A stretch of DNA of 64,000 nucleotides, taken from assembly GCA_937120475.1 (NCBI GenBank), contig CAKZJV010000007.1:2620068-2684067 (forward strand). Direction: 5' to 3'. The notes beneath the pieces are model-generated. The model did not search any database and was not told where the DNA came from. It saw nothing but the letters and a program-made list of their open reading frames with translations. This document shows, in pieces, positions 50,979 through 60,488 of the stretch. The position numbers and the translations under genes were made by a program. The first letter of the stretch is position 1; each line of letters begins with the position of its first letter. The DNA comes from an uncultured Cryomorphaceae bacterium. GTDB taxonomy: Bacteria; Bacteroidota; Bacteroidia; Flavobacteriales; Schleiferiaceae.

Positions 50979-52877
50979 TTAGGCAGGATTACTTTCCTCC
51001 CCTTCTTCCTCATAACCCAGCAGGTCATCCATAGTCTCACGGCTTACTGCGTGGTAATTGGGGCGGGCTTTTTCATAAATATCCATCGCCATCTCTTCCT
51101 TATCGCTTTCCAGTAATGCACGGTAAGTCGGGGTCAGGAATTTTCTGCGGCCTACCTGGATCAGGAAACTCTCCACCCTGGGGTACACCGGTTCGTAATT
51201 ATTGCGAATAGTAGGTTGGAACCAGGCCGCCAGTATTTCGCTGTTTCCGCTTTGAGTAAACCCATAAGCCGCATCCAGCTGCGCCAGTTTTTCCTGGCTG
51301 ATATCTTTCGGTAGGTGGTTAATAAAGTGCAACCACTCGTGCGTGGTCCAGGCTTCCGCCACACCACTGGCAGGGTAGAGATTTTTCTCCAGTATTTTCT
51401 TTTGGGCCTCATCTACCTTTGCAAAACGGTCTGACTCTACCACCGGTAAATTGTCGGGCAGGCCAGGCTCGTAAATCCATTCTTTAATCTGTAAGCGATT
51501 GGCTTGCTCCTCCGTAAGAAGATTGGCCATCAGGTAATCTATAAAACCTTCGGTGGTCATTACCTTGAACTTGTTTTCCTGGAAGTAATTTTTCAGAAAT
51601 TCATCAAAACGTTCGCGGCCTACTTCTTCTTCAATGAGCCTTAAAAAGAAATAACCCTTGTTATAGGGAATGGAGGTTACTCCTTCATCCGGGTTCCTGC
51701 CTTCCAGGTTGAGTTTCAACTTGGTGTCTTCCGGAATTTCCTTCATCATTTCAGCGGCCGCCTCTTGCAGTTCATCACGGGTAAGGCTGGCCAGCATCTC
51801 CGAATAGTCGCGGCCATATACCTCTTCCATAATGCGGTGTTCAAAGTAAACGGTAAAGCCTTCGTTCAGCCAGAAGTCGTCCCAGGTGGCGTTGGTTACC
51901 AGGTTACCACTCCAGCTATGGGCCAGTTCATGAGCCACCAGGCTCACCAGCGAGCGGTCACCGGCCAGAATGGTAGGCGTGGCAAACGTGAGGCGTGGGT
52001 TTTCCATGCCCCCGAAAGGAAAGGAAGGAGGGAGTACGATAATATCATATTGTCCCCAGGCGTAAGGCCCGTAAAGGCCTTCCGCAGCCTGTACCATATT
52101 CTCCAGGTCCTGAAATTCATATACCGAAGTATCCAACAGTGAAGGCTCGGCATACACACCGGTACGCTCACTAATGGATTTAAAAACTACGTCTCCGGCT
52201 GAAAGAGCCATCAGGTAAGAGGGGATGGGCTGTGGCATACTGAAAGTATATTCGCCACTGGTATTTTTGGACTGCGGGTTTTCCGCACTCATCAGGGCCA
52301 TCATATTGGAAGGTACTTTTACCCGGGCATCGTAGGTAAAGCGTATGCCGGGACTATCCTGGGTAGGTATCCAGGAGCGGGCCAGGATAGCTTGTGACTG
52401 GGTAAACAAAAACGGGATTTCTTTACCAGCCGTTTGTTCAGGGTCCAACCATTGCAAAGCACGGGCACTGTCGGTAGTTTCATAAGTTATGGAAACGGTT
52501 TTTGCGCCTTCGGAAAGAGGTATGCTGAGAGGGCGGCCCAGCTCTTCCTTAAATGAGCCCAGCTTGAAGTCAACCGCCTCACCATCTACCATAACTTTAT
52601 TAATGTTGAGACCGTAGGTATCAAAAATAATCTCTTTGGCTTCATCCTTTGCCTTTATCTCCCATTCAGCAACTGCGCGGATGCGTTCACTGTCAAAATT
52701 TACCTCGGCATCCCAGTTCAGGTGAGTAACCACTGCGGTATTGGGTTTTGCATAGGAATGAGGGTCATTTACATAATCGGTGACATCGTCTTTTTTCACT
52801 TCTTCACTTTTGGAATTGTTACAGGAAAACCCCAGCCATGAAGCCAGGATCACAAACAATATTGATGGGTATTTCAT
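50979..52877 (-). CDS. M1 family metallopeptidase lipoprotein (LTA4 hydrolase/aminopeptidase-like)
   Basis: The protein has 632 residues. A lipoprotein signal ends at Cys19. The zinc site is complete: H316, E317 and H320 in VAHELAHSW, with E339 in LNEGFTVYFE as third ligand. The exopeptidase motif GGMENP is at 289-294. The M1 order is standard: N-terminal saddle, catalytic domain, and a C-terminal helical domain like that of leukotriene A4 hydrolase. It removes N-terminal residues from peptides, probably at the periplasmic or outer-membrane face. Known leukotriene hydrolase activity is not implied. It appears monocistronic. Confidence 0.94.
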   Translation of the reverse strand: MKYPSILFVILASWLGFSCNNSKSEEVKKDDVTDYVNDPHSYAKPNTAVVTHLNWDAEVNFDSERIRAVAEWEIKAKDEAKEIIFDTYGLNINKVMVDGEAVDFKLGSFKEELGRPLSIPLSEGAKTVSITYETTDSARALQWLDPEQTAGKEIPFLFTQSQAILARSWIPTQDSPGIRFTYDARVKVPSNMMALMSAENPQSKNTSGEYTFSMPQPIPSYLMALSAGDVVFKSISERTGVYAEPSLLDTSVYEFQDLENMVQAAEGLYGPYAWGQYDIIVLPPSFPFGGMENPRLTFATPTILAGDRSLVSLVAHELAHSWSGNLVTNATWDDFWLNEGFTVYFEHRIMEEVYGRDYSEMLASLTRDELQEAAAEMMKEIPEDTKLKLNLEGRNPDEGVTSIPYNKGYFFLRLIEEEVGRERFDEFLKNYFQENKFKVMTTEGFIDYLMANLLTEEQANRLQIKEWIYEPGLPDNLPVVESDRFAKVDEAQKKILEKNLYPASGVAEAWTTHEWLHFINHLPKDISQEKLAQLDAAYGFTQSGNSEILAAWFQPTIRNNYEPVYPRVESFLIQVGRRKFLTPTYRALLESDKEEMAMDIYEKARPNYHAVSRETMDDLLGYEEEGEESNPA

Positions 52878-52966
52878 TATGGTAGGTATTTAAATAAACG
52901 TGCAAGGTGCAAATATTGCAGGATTAAGGCTACCTTCAAAATTTAAAATTTCAACCTTAAGCATTT

Positions 52967-53314
52967 ATGAACTGGATCATACGTTTCATCATTAATACAT
53001 TGGCGGTATTTATCACCGCCTGGCTGTTGGGTGATGCCGTTGAGATTTCCAATTTCGCCACCGCTATATTGGTGGCTCTGGTTTTGGCTATATTCAATAT
53101 TACCCTTAAACCTTTAATGATTATTCTTACTTTGCCCTTTACCGTAATCACCTTCGGGCTTTTTCTTTTTGTGATCAATGCCCTGATCATTATGGCTACA
53201 GATAGCCTCATAGGAGGTTTCAATGTACGCAACTTTTGGTGGGCCCTTCTTTTCAGCCTGGTACTTTCGGTGGTCAACTCACTGATGTCACACCTGGGCA
53301 AAAAAAGCGTTTAG
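52967..53314 (+). CDS. Phage holin family 4-like membrane protein
   Basis: The protein has 115 residues and four closely packed hydrophobic helices, matching the PF04020-type 'phage holin family' widely present in bacterial chromosomes without a phage. The opening (NWIIRFIINTLAVFITAWLLGDAVEISNF) and the FNITLKPLMIILTLPFTVITFGLFLFVINAL core are typical. No lysis gene is near, so a phage role is unlikely and the function is unknown. Its stop overlaps the stop of the convergent PNGase-like gene by four bases. Confidence 0.85.
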   Translation: MNWIIRFIINTLAVFITAWLLGDAVEISNFATAILVALVLAIFNITLKPLMIILTLPFTVITFGLFLFVINALIIMATDSLIGGFNVRNFWWALLFSLVLSVVNSLMSHLGKKSV

Positions 53315-55296
53315 TCCAGTACAATTTTACGATAGTGTGTTTCCGATGCACTCCTGAACTCCAGGAAGTAAATACCGGCCGGAAAACCGGAGAAATCGAG
53401 TTGCTCACTCAACATTTCTGACTCGGCATAACTCTCTTGCCATAAGGATCGGCCTTGTAAATCTTTTAAAGTACAATCCAGTTTTTTGCGGTGGTTACTG
53501 TAAAACTCAAAATACACCAAGCCATCTTTGGAAGGGTTTGGGTATAGTTGTATTTCTTCCTTAAGGGCGGACTCCGATAAACCTATCTGCAAGCCCACCG
53601 TAAAATACTCACGGATTTCTGTTCCGAAATTGGCATTGTACATTTTGTTAAAAAAAGGACCACCATTATTGCGCAGGCTAATGGTGCCGCCCCCATCGTT
53701 ATTAGCGAAAAAGGCCATACCGTCCTTATCGGTATCTCCGATCAACAGCTCATAACAACCCGGAGCCAGGTTGAGGGTATCGATGTAGCGGGTGTTGGAA
53801 GCCACATTGGACGGGGAAGAAGTAATCAGGGTTCCATCCGCACTGGTTACCGACCAAAAAGTTTCATGGCCCGCACCATTGGTGCGTAGTTGTAATGTCA
53901 TTTGAGCCGGATAGACCGGTGGTGGTGTAAAAGCAATTTTTTGAGAATTGTTAAGCGGGTACTCATCGTTTTGCCCGTTTGGCTTACTTACTGAAGCCCT
54001 GTAGTGAAGGCTGCCGGTATAGGTTTCCCAGTCGATGGGATTGGGAATATCCACCGTAACAATTTCCGATTCCATGGGAGCGAGGTTACCCGTCCATTTA
54101 TAAGTCAGTTGATTGCCACCATCCATACCATATTGAATATCGCAACTGGTGAGGTTTTGGGCACCCTTGTTCCGGATTTTGAAAATGGCCTTTCCACATA
54201 CGGGGTTCATCCGTCCGAATTCATCTGCATCGGAGGGAGCAATAATTTCCGTTAGCTCCACATCATGGGAAAACTGAAACGCACCGTATTGAAAAAGCTG
54301 GGCGGTAAAATAATACCCGGCTGGCACCTCACCGGGTGGAACCGTGTAAGAATAAGGTTCGATGTCAATATCAATGTCCAGGTTGTTGCCTGTTAAATAG
54401 GAGGATACATCGTGGTCGTAATGCAAGGCTTTGTCACCGGGGCACCAGTTGGCCCGGTCGTATAGCCAGGTGCCTGCCTGCGGCCAAATAGGGTTCAGGC
54501 CACAGTCATTACGCCACATGGCTTGGGTAGCTACCTGCTGGTTGTTCACCTTGAGGTAGTAATCTTTTTCGCAAAATTCAGCACAATTAATACTGTTTAC
54601 AAAGCCATGACCACTTGGTATTACTCGCACCATAGCTCCCTGAGCTCCCGTTTGTAGTGCCATATTTTTAGAATGTAAAAACTCGCTTTCAAAGGCCGAT
54701 GAGTTGAGGTAATCCTTGTAACCGGAATAGATATTTTCCACGCTCAACACCGTCCGTGGTGGAGTACCTTCAATGAATATAAAATCCGTAGTAACACTAA
54801 ATCCACTGGACCAGCCGGAATAAAAGGCACGCACTTTAACCGAATCGCGAAGCAAGGGATAATAATCCGTTACATCGAATATAAATTCGTGTTCCCAGTC
54901 ATTGGGCAGGCTACCACCATAAGGAGTAATTACCCGGGCCATTTCATAGGATTCTTCCACTTCAAACACATTCCAGGTGGTGTCGATCACCAATGGGTTT
55001 GTGGATAAGGTGTCAATACTGCTAATGCTACTGTCCAGTTGTCCGGTGGGTATCCGTAACTGAATTTGAGTGGTGTAATCCCAGTCACTACAGCCACCGG
55101 TGGCGCAGCCCATGGTATATTTTAAGAGTATTTTATGGTAGGTCTGTGCTCCATCGGGAAATTCGGCCCAGGCGTCATAGGCGCCATACCAGGTCATGTC
55201 TGTTTTTTGGTGGGCTGTAATCACGGTGGTGTCACCCGGTGCGGCAATGGTCCATTTGGCTAAAAAGCAAAAGAGCAATAAGTAGCAGTATCTCAT
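53311..55296 (-). CDS. Secreted PNGase F-like peptide-N-glycosidase with T9SS tail
   Basis: The protein has 661 residues. A signal peptide covers about 1-18. The next 350 residues match the two jelly-roll domains of PNGase F-type enzymes: YDAWAEFPDGAQTYHKILLKYTMGCATGGCSDWDYT for the first, and GHGFVNSINCAEFCEKDYYLKVN and NPIWPQAGTWLYDRANWCPGD for the second. Such enzymes cut the amide link between Asn and the first GlcNAc of N-glycans. The acidic residues of the first domain (DWDY) fit the known active-site acid. A middle domain and a type A sorting tail (about 580-661, ending RKIVLD) follow, so it is exported by the type IX system. Activity is inferred. Confidence 0.85.
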   Translation of the reverse strand: MRYCYLLLFCFLAKWTIAAPGDTTVITAHQKTDMTWYGAYDAWAEFPDGAQTYHKILLKYTMGCATGGCSDWDYTTQIQLRIPTGQLDSSISSIDTLSTNPLVIDTTWNVFEVEESYEMARVITPYGGSLPNDWEHEFIFDVTDYYPLLRDSVKVRAFYSGWSSGFSVTTDFIFIEGTPPRTVLSVENIYSGYKDYLNSSAFESEFLHSKNMALQTGAQGAMVRVIPSGHGFVNSINCAEFCEKDYYLKVNNQQVATQAMWRNDCGLNPIWPQAGTWLYDRANWCPGDKALHYDHDVSSYLTGNNLDIDIDIEPYSYTVPPGEVPAGYYFTAQLFQYGAFQFSHDVELTEIIAPSDADEFGRMNPVCGKAIFKIRNKGAQNLTSCDIQYGMDGGNQLTYKWTGNLAPMESEIVTVDIPNPIDWETYTGSLHYRASVSKPNGQNDEYPLNNSQKIAFTPPPVYPAQMTLQLRTNGAGHETFWSVTSADGTLITSSPSNVASNTRYIDTLNLAPGCYELLIGDTDKDGMAFFANNDGGGTISLRNNGGPFFNKMYNANFGTEIREYFTVGLQIGLSESALKEEIQLYPNPSKDGLVYFEFYSNHRKKLDCTLKDLQGRSLWQESYAESEMLSEQLDFSGFPAGIYFLEFRSASETHYRKIVLD

Positions 55297-55904
55297 AGTT
55301 TTGGATTTGATTCCTCGTTCTCGTGATCGGCAGCCAGTGTTTCAGGGTCAACCGGTTTAGAAACGCTGGTAACCCCACCACTCATGGTGTATTTCATAAG
55401 GTCAGACGAGATCACATCCAGCGGCTCCACGTAACTTTCCGGAACAAGATACATATTACCGGAGATGTTATAGGAATGAGGGATATATACCGTAATCAGG
55501 TCGTTGTTGTTGCCTAGCTCTCGAAAGTTGTCATTGGTAATAAATCCCAGTCTGCGTATTTGAGAATCTTCGTAGAGTTTTACGCTTACAGGGCGGCTAA
55601 AACTTTTTTTATCACCCACGAAAGCGTTCATCAAATCTTTAACGGAAGTATAGATCACATTAACCAGGGGTGCCTTTTTAATCCATCCTTCGAAGATCAA
55701 TATCAGGCGGTCGGAGATCAGGTGACTTCCCAAAACCCCCATAGCGGTTATGAAGAGGAAGATAAAAAGTATGCCCAAACCCGGAATGTCGATGGGCAGT
55801 AAACCGTCCAGCATTACAAATACCGACCAGATTACGTAGATGGTCACCGCTAAAGGGACGGTGTAAAGCAGCCCCTGCAGGAAATAGCGAATAATGCTCT
55901 TCAT
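55293..55904 (-). CDS. DUF502 family membrane protein
   Basis: The protein has 203 residues with two N-terminal helices (about 7-27 and 43-66) and a soluble C-terminal part, matching DUF502 (function unknown, widely conserved). The motif TSVKDLMNAFVGDKKSFSRPV is the family hallmark. Its stop overlaps the start of the PNGase-like gene by four bases, so the two are coupled, though no functional link is known. Confidence 0.88.
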   Translation of the reverse strand: MKSIIRYFLQGLLYTVPLAVTIYVIWSVFVMLDGLLPIDIPGLGILFIFLFITAMGVLGSHLISDRLILIFEGWIKKAPLVNVIYTSVKDLMNAFVGDKKSFSRPVSVKLYEDSQIRRLGFITNDNFRELGNNNDLITVYIPHSYNISGNMYLVPESYVEPLDVISSDLMKYTMSGGVTSVSKPVDPETLAADHENEESNPKL

Positions 55905-55910
55905 AGGATT

Positions 55911-56264
55911 TTAAATTATTTGGTTGCGTAATTTTTGGGGAAGTCCTGATACCACTAAATCGTAGGAATTATCGATCCATTGCTTCAGAGTTTCATCCGG
56001 CAGCGTTCCGTCAATCATAACCGTATTCCAGTGCTTTTTGCTCATGTGGTAGCCGGGTAAAACCGTTCCGGGGTATTCCTCTCGTAATTCTATAGCTTGT
56101 GAGGGCTCGCATTTGAGGTTTACGCTCAACTCGGTAGAGGAGAGCGAGGTTAAGGCAAACATCTTTCCCAGTACTTTAAAAACCAGGGTGTCTTCGCCAA
56201 AGGGCAAACTCTCATCGGTGGCGGCTTTGGAGAGGCAGTAAAGTCTTAATTCTTCTATATTCAA
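55911..56264 (-). CDS. MmcQ/YjbR family protein
   Basis: The protein has 117 residues from a TTG at 56264 (MNIEELRLYCLSKAA). The frame is open upstream to 56456, but that part overlaps the divergent gene, and 117 residues is the family's normal size. The LPFGEDTLVFKVLGKMFAL and GYHMSKKHWNTV motifs are the core of the MmcQ/YjbR DNA-binding-like fold. Its cellular job is unknown. It lies seven bases upstream of the DUF502 gene and is probably cotranscribed with it. Confidence 0.9.
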   Translation of the reverse strand: MNIEELRLYCLSKAATDESLPFGEDTLVFKVLGKMFALTSLSSTELSVNLKCEPSQAIELREEYPGTVLPGYHMSKKHWNTVMIDGTLPDETLKQWIDNSYDLVVSGLPQKLRNQII

Positions 56265-56347
56265 GGGTTCGGATGTTGGCTTAATGAATTTCAAAGTTCT
56301 TAATTCTTTAGTAATTTTAAGGTTTGTATTCAAAAAGTAGAAGGAAC

Positions 56348-57079
56348 ATGAAATGGAACGGAATAAACCTGGAAGAAGCATTGCGGAAAGAGCGTAAGAG
56401 GGAGGAGAGGCGTAAGCCCGATGTCGTACTGGAAGCCTACCGTAAATTGATTGCACAAGACCAGGCGGAAGAGGAGCAAATAAGAAAAGTCTTATTGGAA
56501 GGCTCTACTCAACTGGATGACATCAATACCCGGGTTTTGGAGGCCGACCGGATATTTACGGCCAGCCAGATTAAGAAATTATGCACTACTTACCGCCTGC
56601 GTTTTTTACCGGCTATGCACTTTAAAGGCCTTATTCCCAATGAGGCTGTATCACGCATCAAAAACCTGCAACGTAAGGGTAGCGGAGAGCTGAGCAATTT
56701 CAAGGTGCTGGCCCCCGCTTCTATGTTCAATTTGGTGGAGAAGGACAAAGATCCTCTGCTTTTTCTTTCGTTGGGCAACGACCGTTATTACCTGGTGCAT
56801 CAATGGGGGAGCGACCTGAGTATTTTTCGCAAACTTTTGGTTTTTCCGTTCAGGAGCTTCAAAACCTTATTGGCTTGTGTAACCCTGTCAGCCCTGTTAG
56901 TAGTAGTCAGCATACCCGACTCGGTAATTATGGGGCCTTATGACAGTAGTTCGCTAAGCCTGAGGATTATATTTTTCTTTTACCTCTTTATCGCCTTTTC
57001 AGGACTGACCGCTCTTTACGGTTTCAGCCGCATGAAAAATTTCAACGGCCGGCTTTGGGATAGCCGCTACACCGACTAA
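56348..57079 (+). CDS. Membrane protein with charged N-terminal helix, unknown
   Basis: The protein has 243 residues from the ATG at 56348. The first 60 are a highly charged helix (LRKERKREERRKPDVVLEAYRKLIAQ), possibly coiled coil. The middle is soluble (about 60-175). Two hydrophobic helices (about 180-203 and 215-235) lie near the C-terminus. I recognise no family. It is divergent from the MmcQ-like gene and convergent with a lipoprotein gene, with which it shares a 4-base stop overlap. Confidence 0.65.
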   Translation: MKWNGINLEEALRKERKREERRKPDVVLEAYRKLIAQDQAEEEQIRKVLLEGSTQLDDINTRVLEADRIFTASQIKKLCTTYRLRFLPAMHFKGLIPNEAVSRIKNLQRKGSGELSNFKVLAPASMFNLVEKDKDPLLFLSLGNDRYYLVHQWGSDLSIFRKLLVFPFRSFKTLLACVTLSALLVVVSIPDSVIMGPYDSSSLSLRIIFFFYLFIAFSGLTALYGFSRMKNFNGRLWDSRYTD

Positions 57080-57684
57080 GGTTCCTGTACCATCGATACC
57101 TTTTGGTAGGTGAGGCTTTGGGTGTTGTATAAACTGAAGGAAAGGGAAGAACTATCGGCCGCTAATGGAAACAGGTATTCATGCCCCTGGGCAGGCAGGG
57201 GGAGTTTTAAATACTGCCGCCCTTTGAACTCCAATAATTTCCATTTCAGGTTGGCGTGCGCCAGGGACTGGCCGTAGCTGATCAGTCCATCATCCATAAA
57301 AAGGAAGTAATCCTGGTGTGTTCCGGGGCCACGACATTTAAACTTTTGATTGATAAAATCGGAGAAGGCGATAGAAGCGGATGGACCTACACTTTGAGCC
57401 TGGAATAAATGGCCGTTTCTGATAAGTGAGCCGTTACTAATGGTTAAAGTATCGCGAGGAAGGTACACTTCACTTTCACTTTGAAACCATATAGTAGTGT
57501 CGGGTTCTTTTTCAATCGCTGAAATGACCAGTAAACTATCGTTAATAAAGTCCAATTCGGAGAGGCCGTTTGGACCAATAAAAACCCTTCCTGTCAAACC
57601 CTCCTCACTGTTACAGGAAATACACCATAAAAGGACTATTATAAAGCATGGCAGTTTGGAAACAAGTTGGAGGGGCTGTAGCAT
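57076..57684 (-). CDS. Putative lipoprotein, unknown
   Basis: The protein has 202 residues. The N-terminal hydrophobic segment (12-23) ends in CISC, a plausible lipobox with C21 or C24 as lipid site. The rest is beta-rich with polar turns (NDSLLVISAIEKEPDTTIWF), like many small envelope lipoproteins in Flavobacteriales. No family is recognised. It overlaps the convergent membrane protein gene by four bases at the stop codons. Confidence 0.65.
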   Translation of the reverse strand: MLQPLQLVSKLPCFIIVLLWCISCNSEEGLTGRVFIGPNGLSELDFINDSLLVISAIEKEPDTTIWFQSESEVYLPRDTLTISNGSLIRNGHLFQAQSVGPSASIAFSDFINQKFKCRGPGTHQDYFLFMDDGLISYGQSLAHANLKWKLLEFKGRQYLKLPLPAQGHEYLFPLAADSSSLSFSLYNTQSLTYQKVSMVQEP

Positions 57685-57792
57685 ATCTCTTCGAATGTAA
57701 GATAATAACTACATCAAAAAAATTAAACTATTACTTATTTAGTGAAGCGACCTAAATTTTTAAGGAAACGCCCTTTATTTTTAGTGAATGGC

Positions 57793-58500
57793 TTATTGGG
57801 AAGATAACTGATCGGTAAATTCAATTGGATCGGAGGCATTTTCCACCCGGTAATCGCCTATAGCTGTTCTTCTAAGGGCGGTTAAATGCCCACCACTTTG
57901 GAGGGCTTTTCCCAAATCATGAGCCAGGCTGCGGATATAGGTGCCTTTACTGCATATTACCTTGAAATGGATCTTTCCGTTTTCCAGTTGCGCGTTGAAA
58001 CTTTCGATGTTTACCTGCCGGGTTTGGAGCTTTACCTCCTGTCCTTGCCGCGCCAGCTCATAGGCTTTTTGGCCATCTTTTTTTATGGCCGAAAACACCG
58101 GTGGTACCTGATCGATAAGGCCGGTAAAGTGATTTCGGATGACTTCATCCACCATTTCCTGGTGAATGTGTTCGGTGGGAAAGTTGCCGTCAATACCGGT
58201 TTCAAGATCATAACTGGGCGTGGTAGCCCCTAGTTGTATGGTGCCGGTATATTCTTTAGGCAGGCCCATAAAATTGCTTAGTTGCTTAGTGGCTTTACCG
58301 GTACAAATAATAAGCAAGCCGGTAGCCAGTGGGTCCAACGTTCCTGCATGACCCACCTTTATCTTTTTAAGATTGAAGTTTTTACGTATGGAATAGCGGA
58401 TTTTATTGACCACGTCAAAAGAGGTCCACTCCAGGGGTTTATCGATTAACAAGACCTGGCCTTCCTGGAAATAAGCGGCAGAGTAATCAGACAAAACCAA
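57793..58500 (-). CDS. truB: tRNA pseudouridine(55) synthase
   Basis: The protein has 235 residues, short for TruB because it lacks most of the C-terminal PUA domain. It makes pseudouridine 55 in the T-loop of tRNAs. The catalytic Asp is D56 in GHAGTLDPLATG. The PLEWTSFDVVNKIR motif and the CSKGTYIRSLAHDLG segment are conserved. It overlaps uppP by 14 bases at the end of the ftsX-DUF3098-uppP-truB run. Confidence 0.96.
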   Translation of the reverse strand: MVLSDYSAAYFQEGQVLLIDKPLEWTSFDVVNKIRYSIRKNFNLKKIKVGHAGTLDPLATGLLIICTGKATKQLSNFMGLPKEYTGTIQLGATTPSYDLETGIDGNFPTEHIHQEMVDEVIRNHFTGLIDQVPPVFSAIKKDGQKAYELARQGQEVKLQTRQVNIESFNAQLENGKIHFKVICSKGTYIRSLAHDLGKALQSGGHLTALRRTAIGDYRVENASDPIEFTDQLSSQ

Positions 58501-59287
58501 GAAGCACGGCCGTTATGGCGAGACCACCCGCTATAAAACAATACAGTGAAAAGTAGTTGAGGTTGAATCGCTTAACAATATCGATCATCCAGTTACAAGC
58601 CCACAAGCCGGTAATAAAAGCAGCTCCAAAGGCCAGGATGAGGTTTACGGGCTCCACGGTTTGTGCCTGTAAGCCACCTCCGAGAAGGTCTTTGGCCATT
58701 TTTCCGAAAATGAGAGGAACGACCATTAGAAACGAAAATCGGGCGGCTCTTTCCCGGTCCACTTTAAGTAATACCGAAGTAGAGATAGTGGCTCCGCTGC
58801 GGCTGATACCCGGCAATATGGCAATGGCCTGGGCAATACCTATAATTATGGCATCTTTAATGGTGACTTCCTTTTCACCCGGCTTGGCATTGTTGGCAAA
58901 TAGCAACAAAAAGGCCGTAACAATCAGCATGGCACCTACCAAAAGAATTTTACCATCAAATAAGCTGGTAATGAAGTCGTCAAAAAGCACTCCTACCAGG
59001 GCAGCCGGTATCATGGAAATAACAATTCTCAGGCAGAACATGGTTTCCTCGTTCTTTTTAAAACGGAACAAACCTCTCAGCAGGAACAGCACTTCATGGC
59101 GGTAAACAACAATGGTAGCCAAAGCAGTAGCAAAATGCACAACTACCGTAAAGAGCAAACTCTCTTCAGGTACGCTATTGTCTCCTAATATGGCTTTGGC
59201 CAACTCAAGGTGACCACTACTACTAACCGGTAAAAATTCAGTAAGACCCTGGATTATCCCCAGGATAATCGATTCGGCTTTAGTCAT
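58487..59287 (-). CDS. uppP: Undecaprenyl-diphosphatase
   Basis: The protein has 266 residues with seven to eight helices. It removes a phosphate from undecaprenyl diphosphate so that the carrier can be used again in peptidoglycan and polysaccharide export. The catalytic motifs are LTEFLPVSSSGHLELA (E17, S22-S24, H26) and LPGISRSGATIS. It overlaps DUF3098 by eight bases. This gene supplies the carrier used by the polysaccharide cluster and MurF pathway elsewhere in the window. Confidence 0.96.
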   Translation of the reverse strand: MTKAESIILGIIQGLTEFLPVSSSGHLELAKAILGDNSVPEESLLFTVVVHFATALATIVVYRHEVLFLLRGLFRFKKNEETMFCLRIVISMIPAALVGVLFDDFITSLFDGKILLVGAMLIVTAFLLLFANNAKPGEKEVTIKDAIIIGIAQAIAILPGISRSGATISTSVLLKVDRERAARFSFLMVVPLIFGKMAKDLLGGGLQAQTVEPVNLILAFGAAFITGLWACNWMIDIVKRFNLNYFSLYCFIAGGLAITAVLLGFV

Positions 59288-59519
59288 CAGAAGGATGATA
59301 CATTATGGCGAAAATTTCAACGATAAGGCCAATCATGATCAATAAAGGAGCCCAGGTAATCCGCCTGGGTGAAAATATTTCGGGGTTAAAAACCTCAGGG
59401 TTTTCACTACCTCCTCCCATCATTAACAAGTAGCCTATGATCATCAGCACGATACCGGCAATCATTATAACGTAGTTTCTTCTCTCGAAAACAAAAGTTT
59501 GTTTTTCCATAATGTGCAA
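59280..59519 (-). CDS. DUF3098 family membrane protein
   Basis: The protein has 79 residues and two helices, matching DUF3098, a small family of Bacteroidota always found between ftsX and uppP. The function is unknown. Motifs include NYVIMIAGIVLMIIGYLLMMGG in the first helix and RITWAPLLIMIGLIVEIFAI in the second. It lies three bases from ftsX. Confidence 0.88.
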   Translation of the reverse strand: MHIMEKQTFVFERRNYVIMIAGIVLMIIGYLLMMGGGSENPEVFNPEIFSPRRITWAPLLIMIGLIVEIFAIMYHPSDD

Positions 59520-59522
59520 AAG

Positions 59523-60407
59523 TTAAAAATAGAGCTGGTCGGTTTTCAGTTTCAAATATTTTTTGAGTGCAAAGAACGTACAGCTCATCGAAATAAAGAT
59601 GCCCATGACCAAAACTCCGGCAAAAAGGATAATCAGCCACTGTACATTCTGCAATTCCATTAAGAACAAATAGGGTATTTGCTGATCCGCATAGTACAGC
59701 AAAATCACCATTAATGCGATCGCAATTAGAGCTCCGTACAAACCGTGGCGAAAACTTCGCCATATAAAGGGTTTGCGGATGAAGCTCTTGGTAGCACCCA
59801 CCAACTGCATGGTTTTTATCAGAAACCTGCGCGAGTATATAGATAGCCTTATAGAACTGTTGATCAAACCCACCGCAATTAAGGTCAGCAATATGCAACC
59901 CGCCAGCAGAAAAAGCCCAATTCTTTCGATATTCTTATTTACTAATTGGATGAGTGACTTATCATACACTACTTCACGCACAATATCCATTTGGGTGAAT
60001 TCGCTTTCGAGGTAAGCCAACTGCTCCTCATTGGCGTAATTGGCCCTGAGGTGTATCTCAATGGCATTGAGCAAGGGATTATAACCTAAAAATTCTACAA
60101 AGTCCTCTTCAATACTTTCCCGTAATTGAGCCGCAGCCTCCTCTTTAGAAATGTACTCCGTGCTTTTTACGTAAGGCTTTAGCTCCAGGCTTTTTTGAAA
60201 TTGACGCACCGAAGCCTCGGGGGCATCGTCATTGAGCAGTATGGTAAACGAGAAATTTTCGCGCACGTGCGTAGCTATAGTTCCGGCATTAACCAGTAAC
60301 AAGCCAAAAATTCCCAATACCAGCAGAACCAGTGAAATACTGATAACCACCGAGATATAAGAGGAGCGCAATCTGCGCCTGGTAAACTGATCTGCCGAAG
60401 CCGCCAT
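59523..60407 (-). CDS. ftsX: Cell division permease-like protein FtsX
   Basis: The protein has 294 residues with four helices in FtsX layout: helix 1 (about 22-43), a periplasmic domain of about 110 residues (KSLELKPYVKSTEYISKEEAA), and helices 2-4 in the last 130 residues (LTLIAVGLINSSIRLSIYSRR). With FtsE it forms the ABC-type complex that controls peptidoglycan hydrolases at the division site. ftsE is not in this window. A near-match to the -7 element (TATTTTAG) lies upstream of the start. The operon runs on to DUF3098, uppP and truB. Confidence 0.93.
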   Translation of the reverse strand: MAASADQFTRRRLRSSYISVVISISLVLLVLGIFGLLLVNAGTIATHVRENFSFTILLNDDAPEASVRQFQKSLELKPYVKSTEYISKEEAAAQLRESIEEDFVEFLGYNPLLNAIEIHLRANYANEEQLAYLESEFTQMDIVREVVYDKSLIQLVNKNIERIGLFLLAGCILLTLIAVGLINSSIRLSIYSRRFLIKTMQLVGATKSFIRKPFIWRSFRHGLYGALIAIALMVILLYYADQQIPYLFLMELQNVQWLIILFAGVLVMGIFISMSCTFFALKKYLKLKTDQLYF

Positions 60408-60488
60408 ATGCTTAAATTGCGGGCTAAAATAGTAAAAAATGCCCCCCTTGATCGTTAATGATCCGTTAATACCACTAGCCTTTTACCG

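Noticed and set aside
52957-53301. Open frame antisense to the holin-like gene
   Set aside because: The sense frame has four clean membrane helices and a family match; the antisense product is Lys/Arg/Thr-rich with no recognisable part.
52967-53314. Holin-like gene as sign of a prophage
   Set aside because: No lysis, capsid, integrase or tail gene is near; this family is common on chromosomes without phage.
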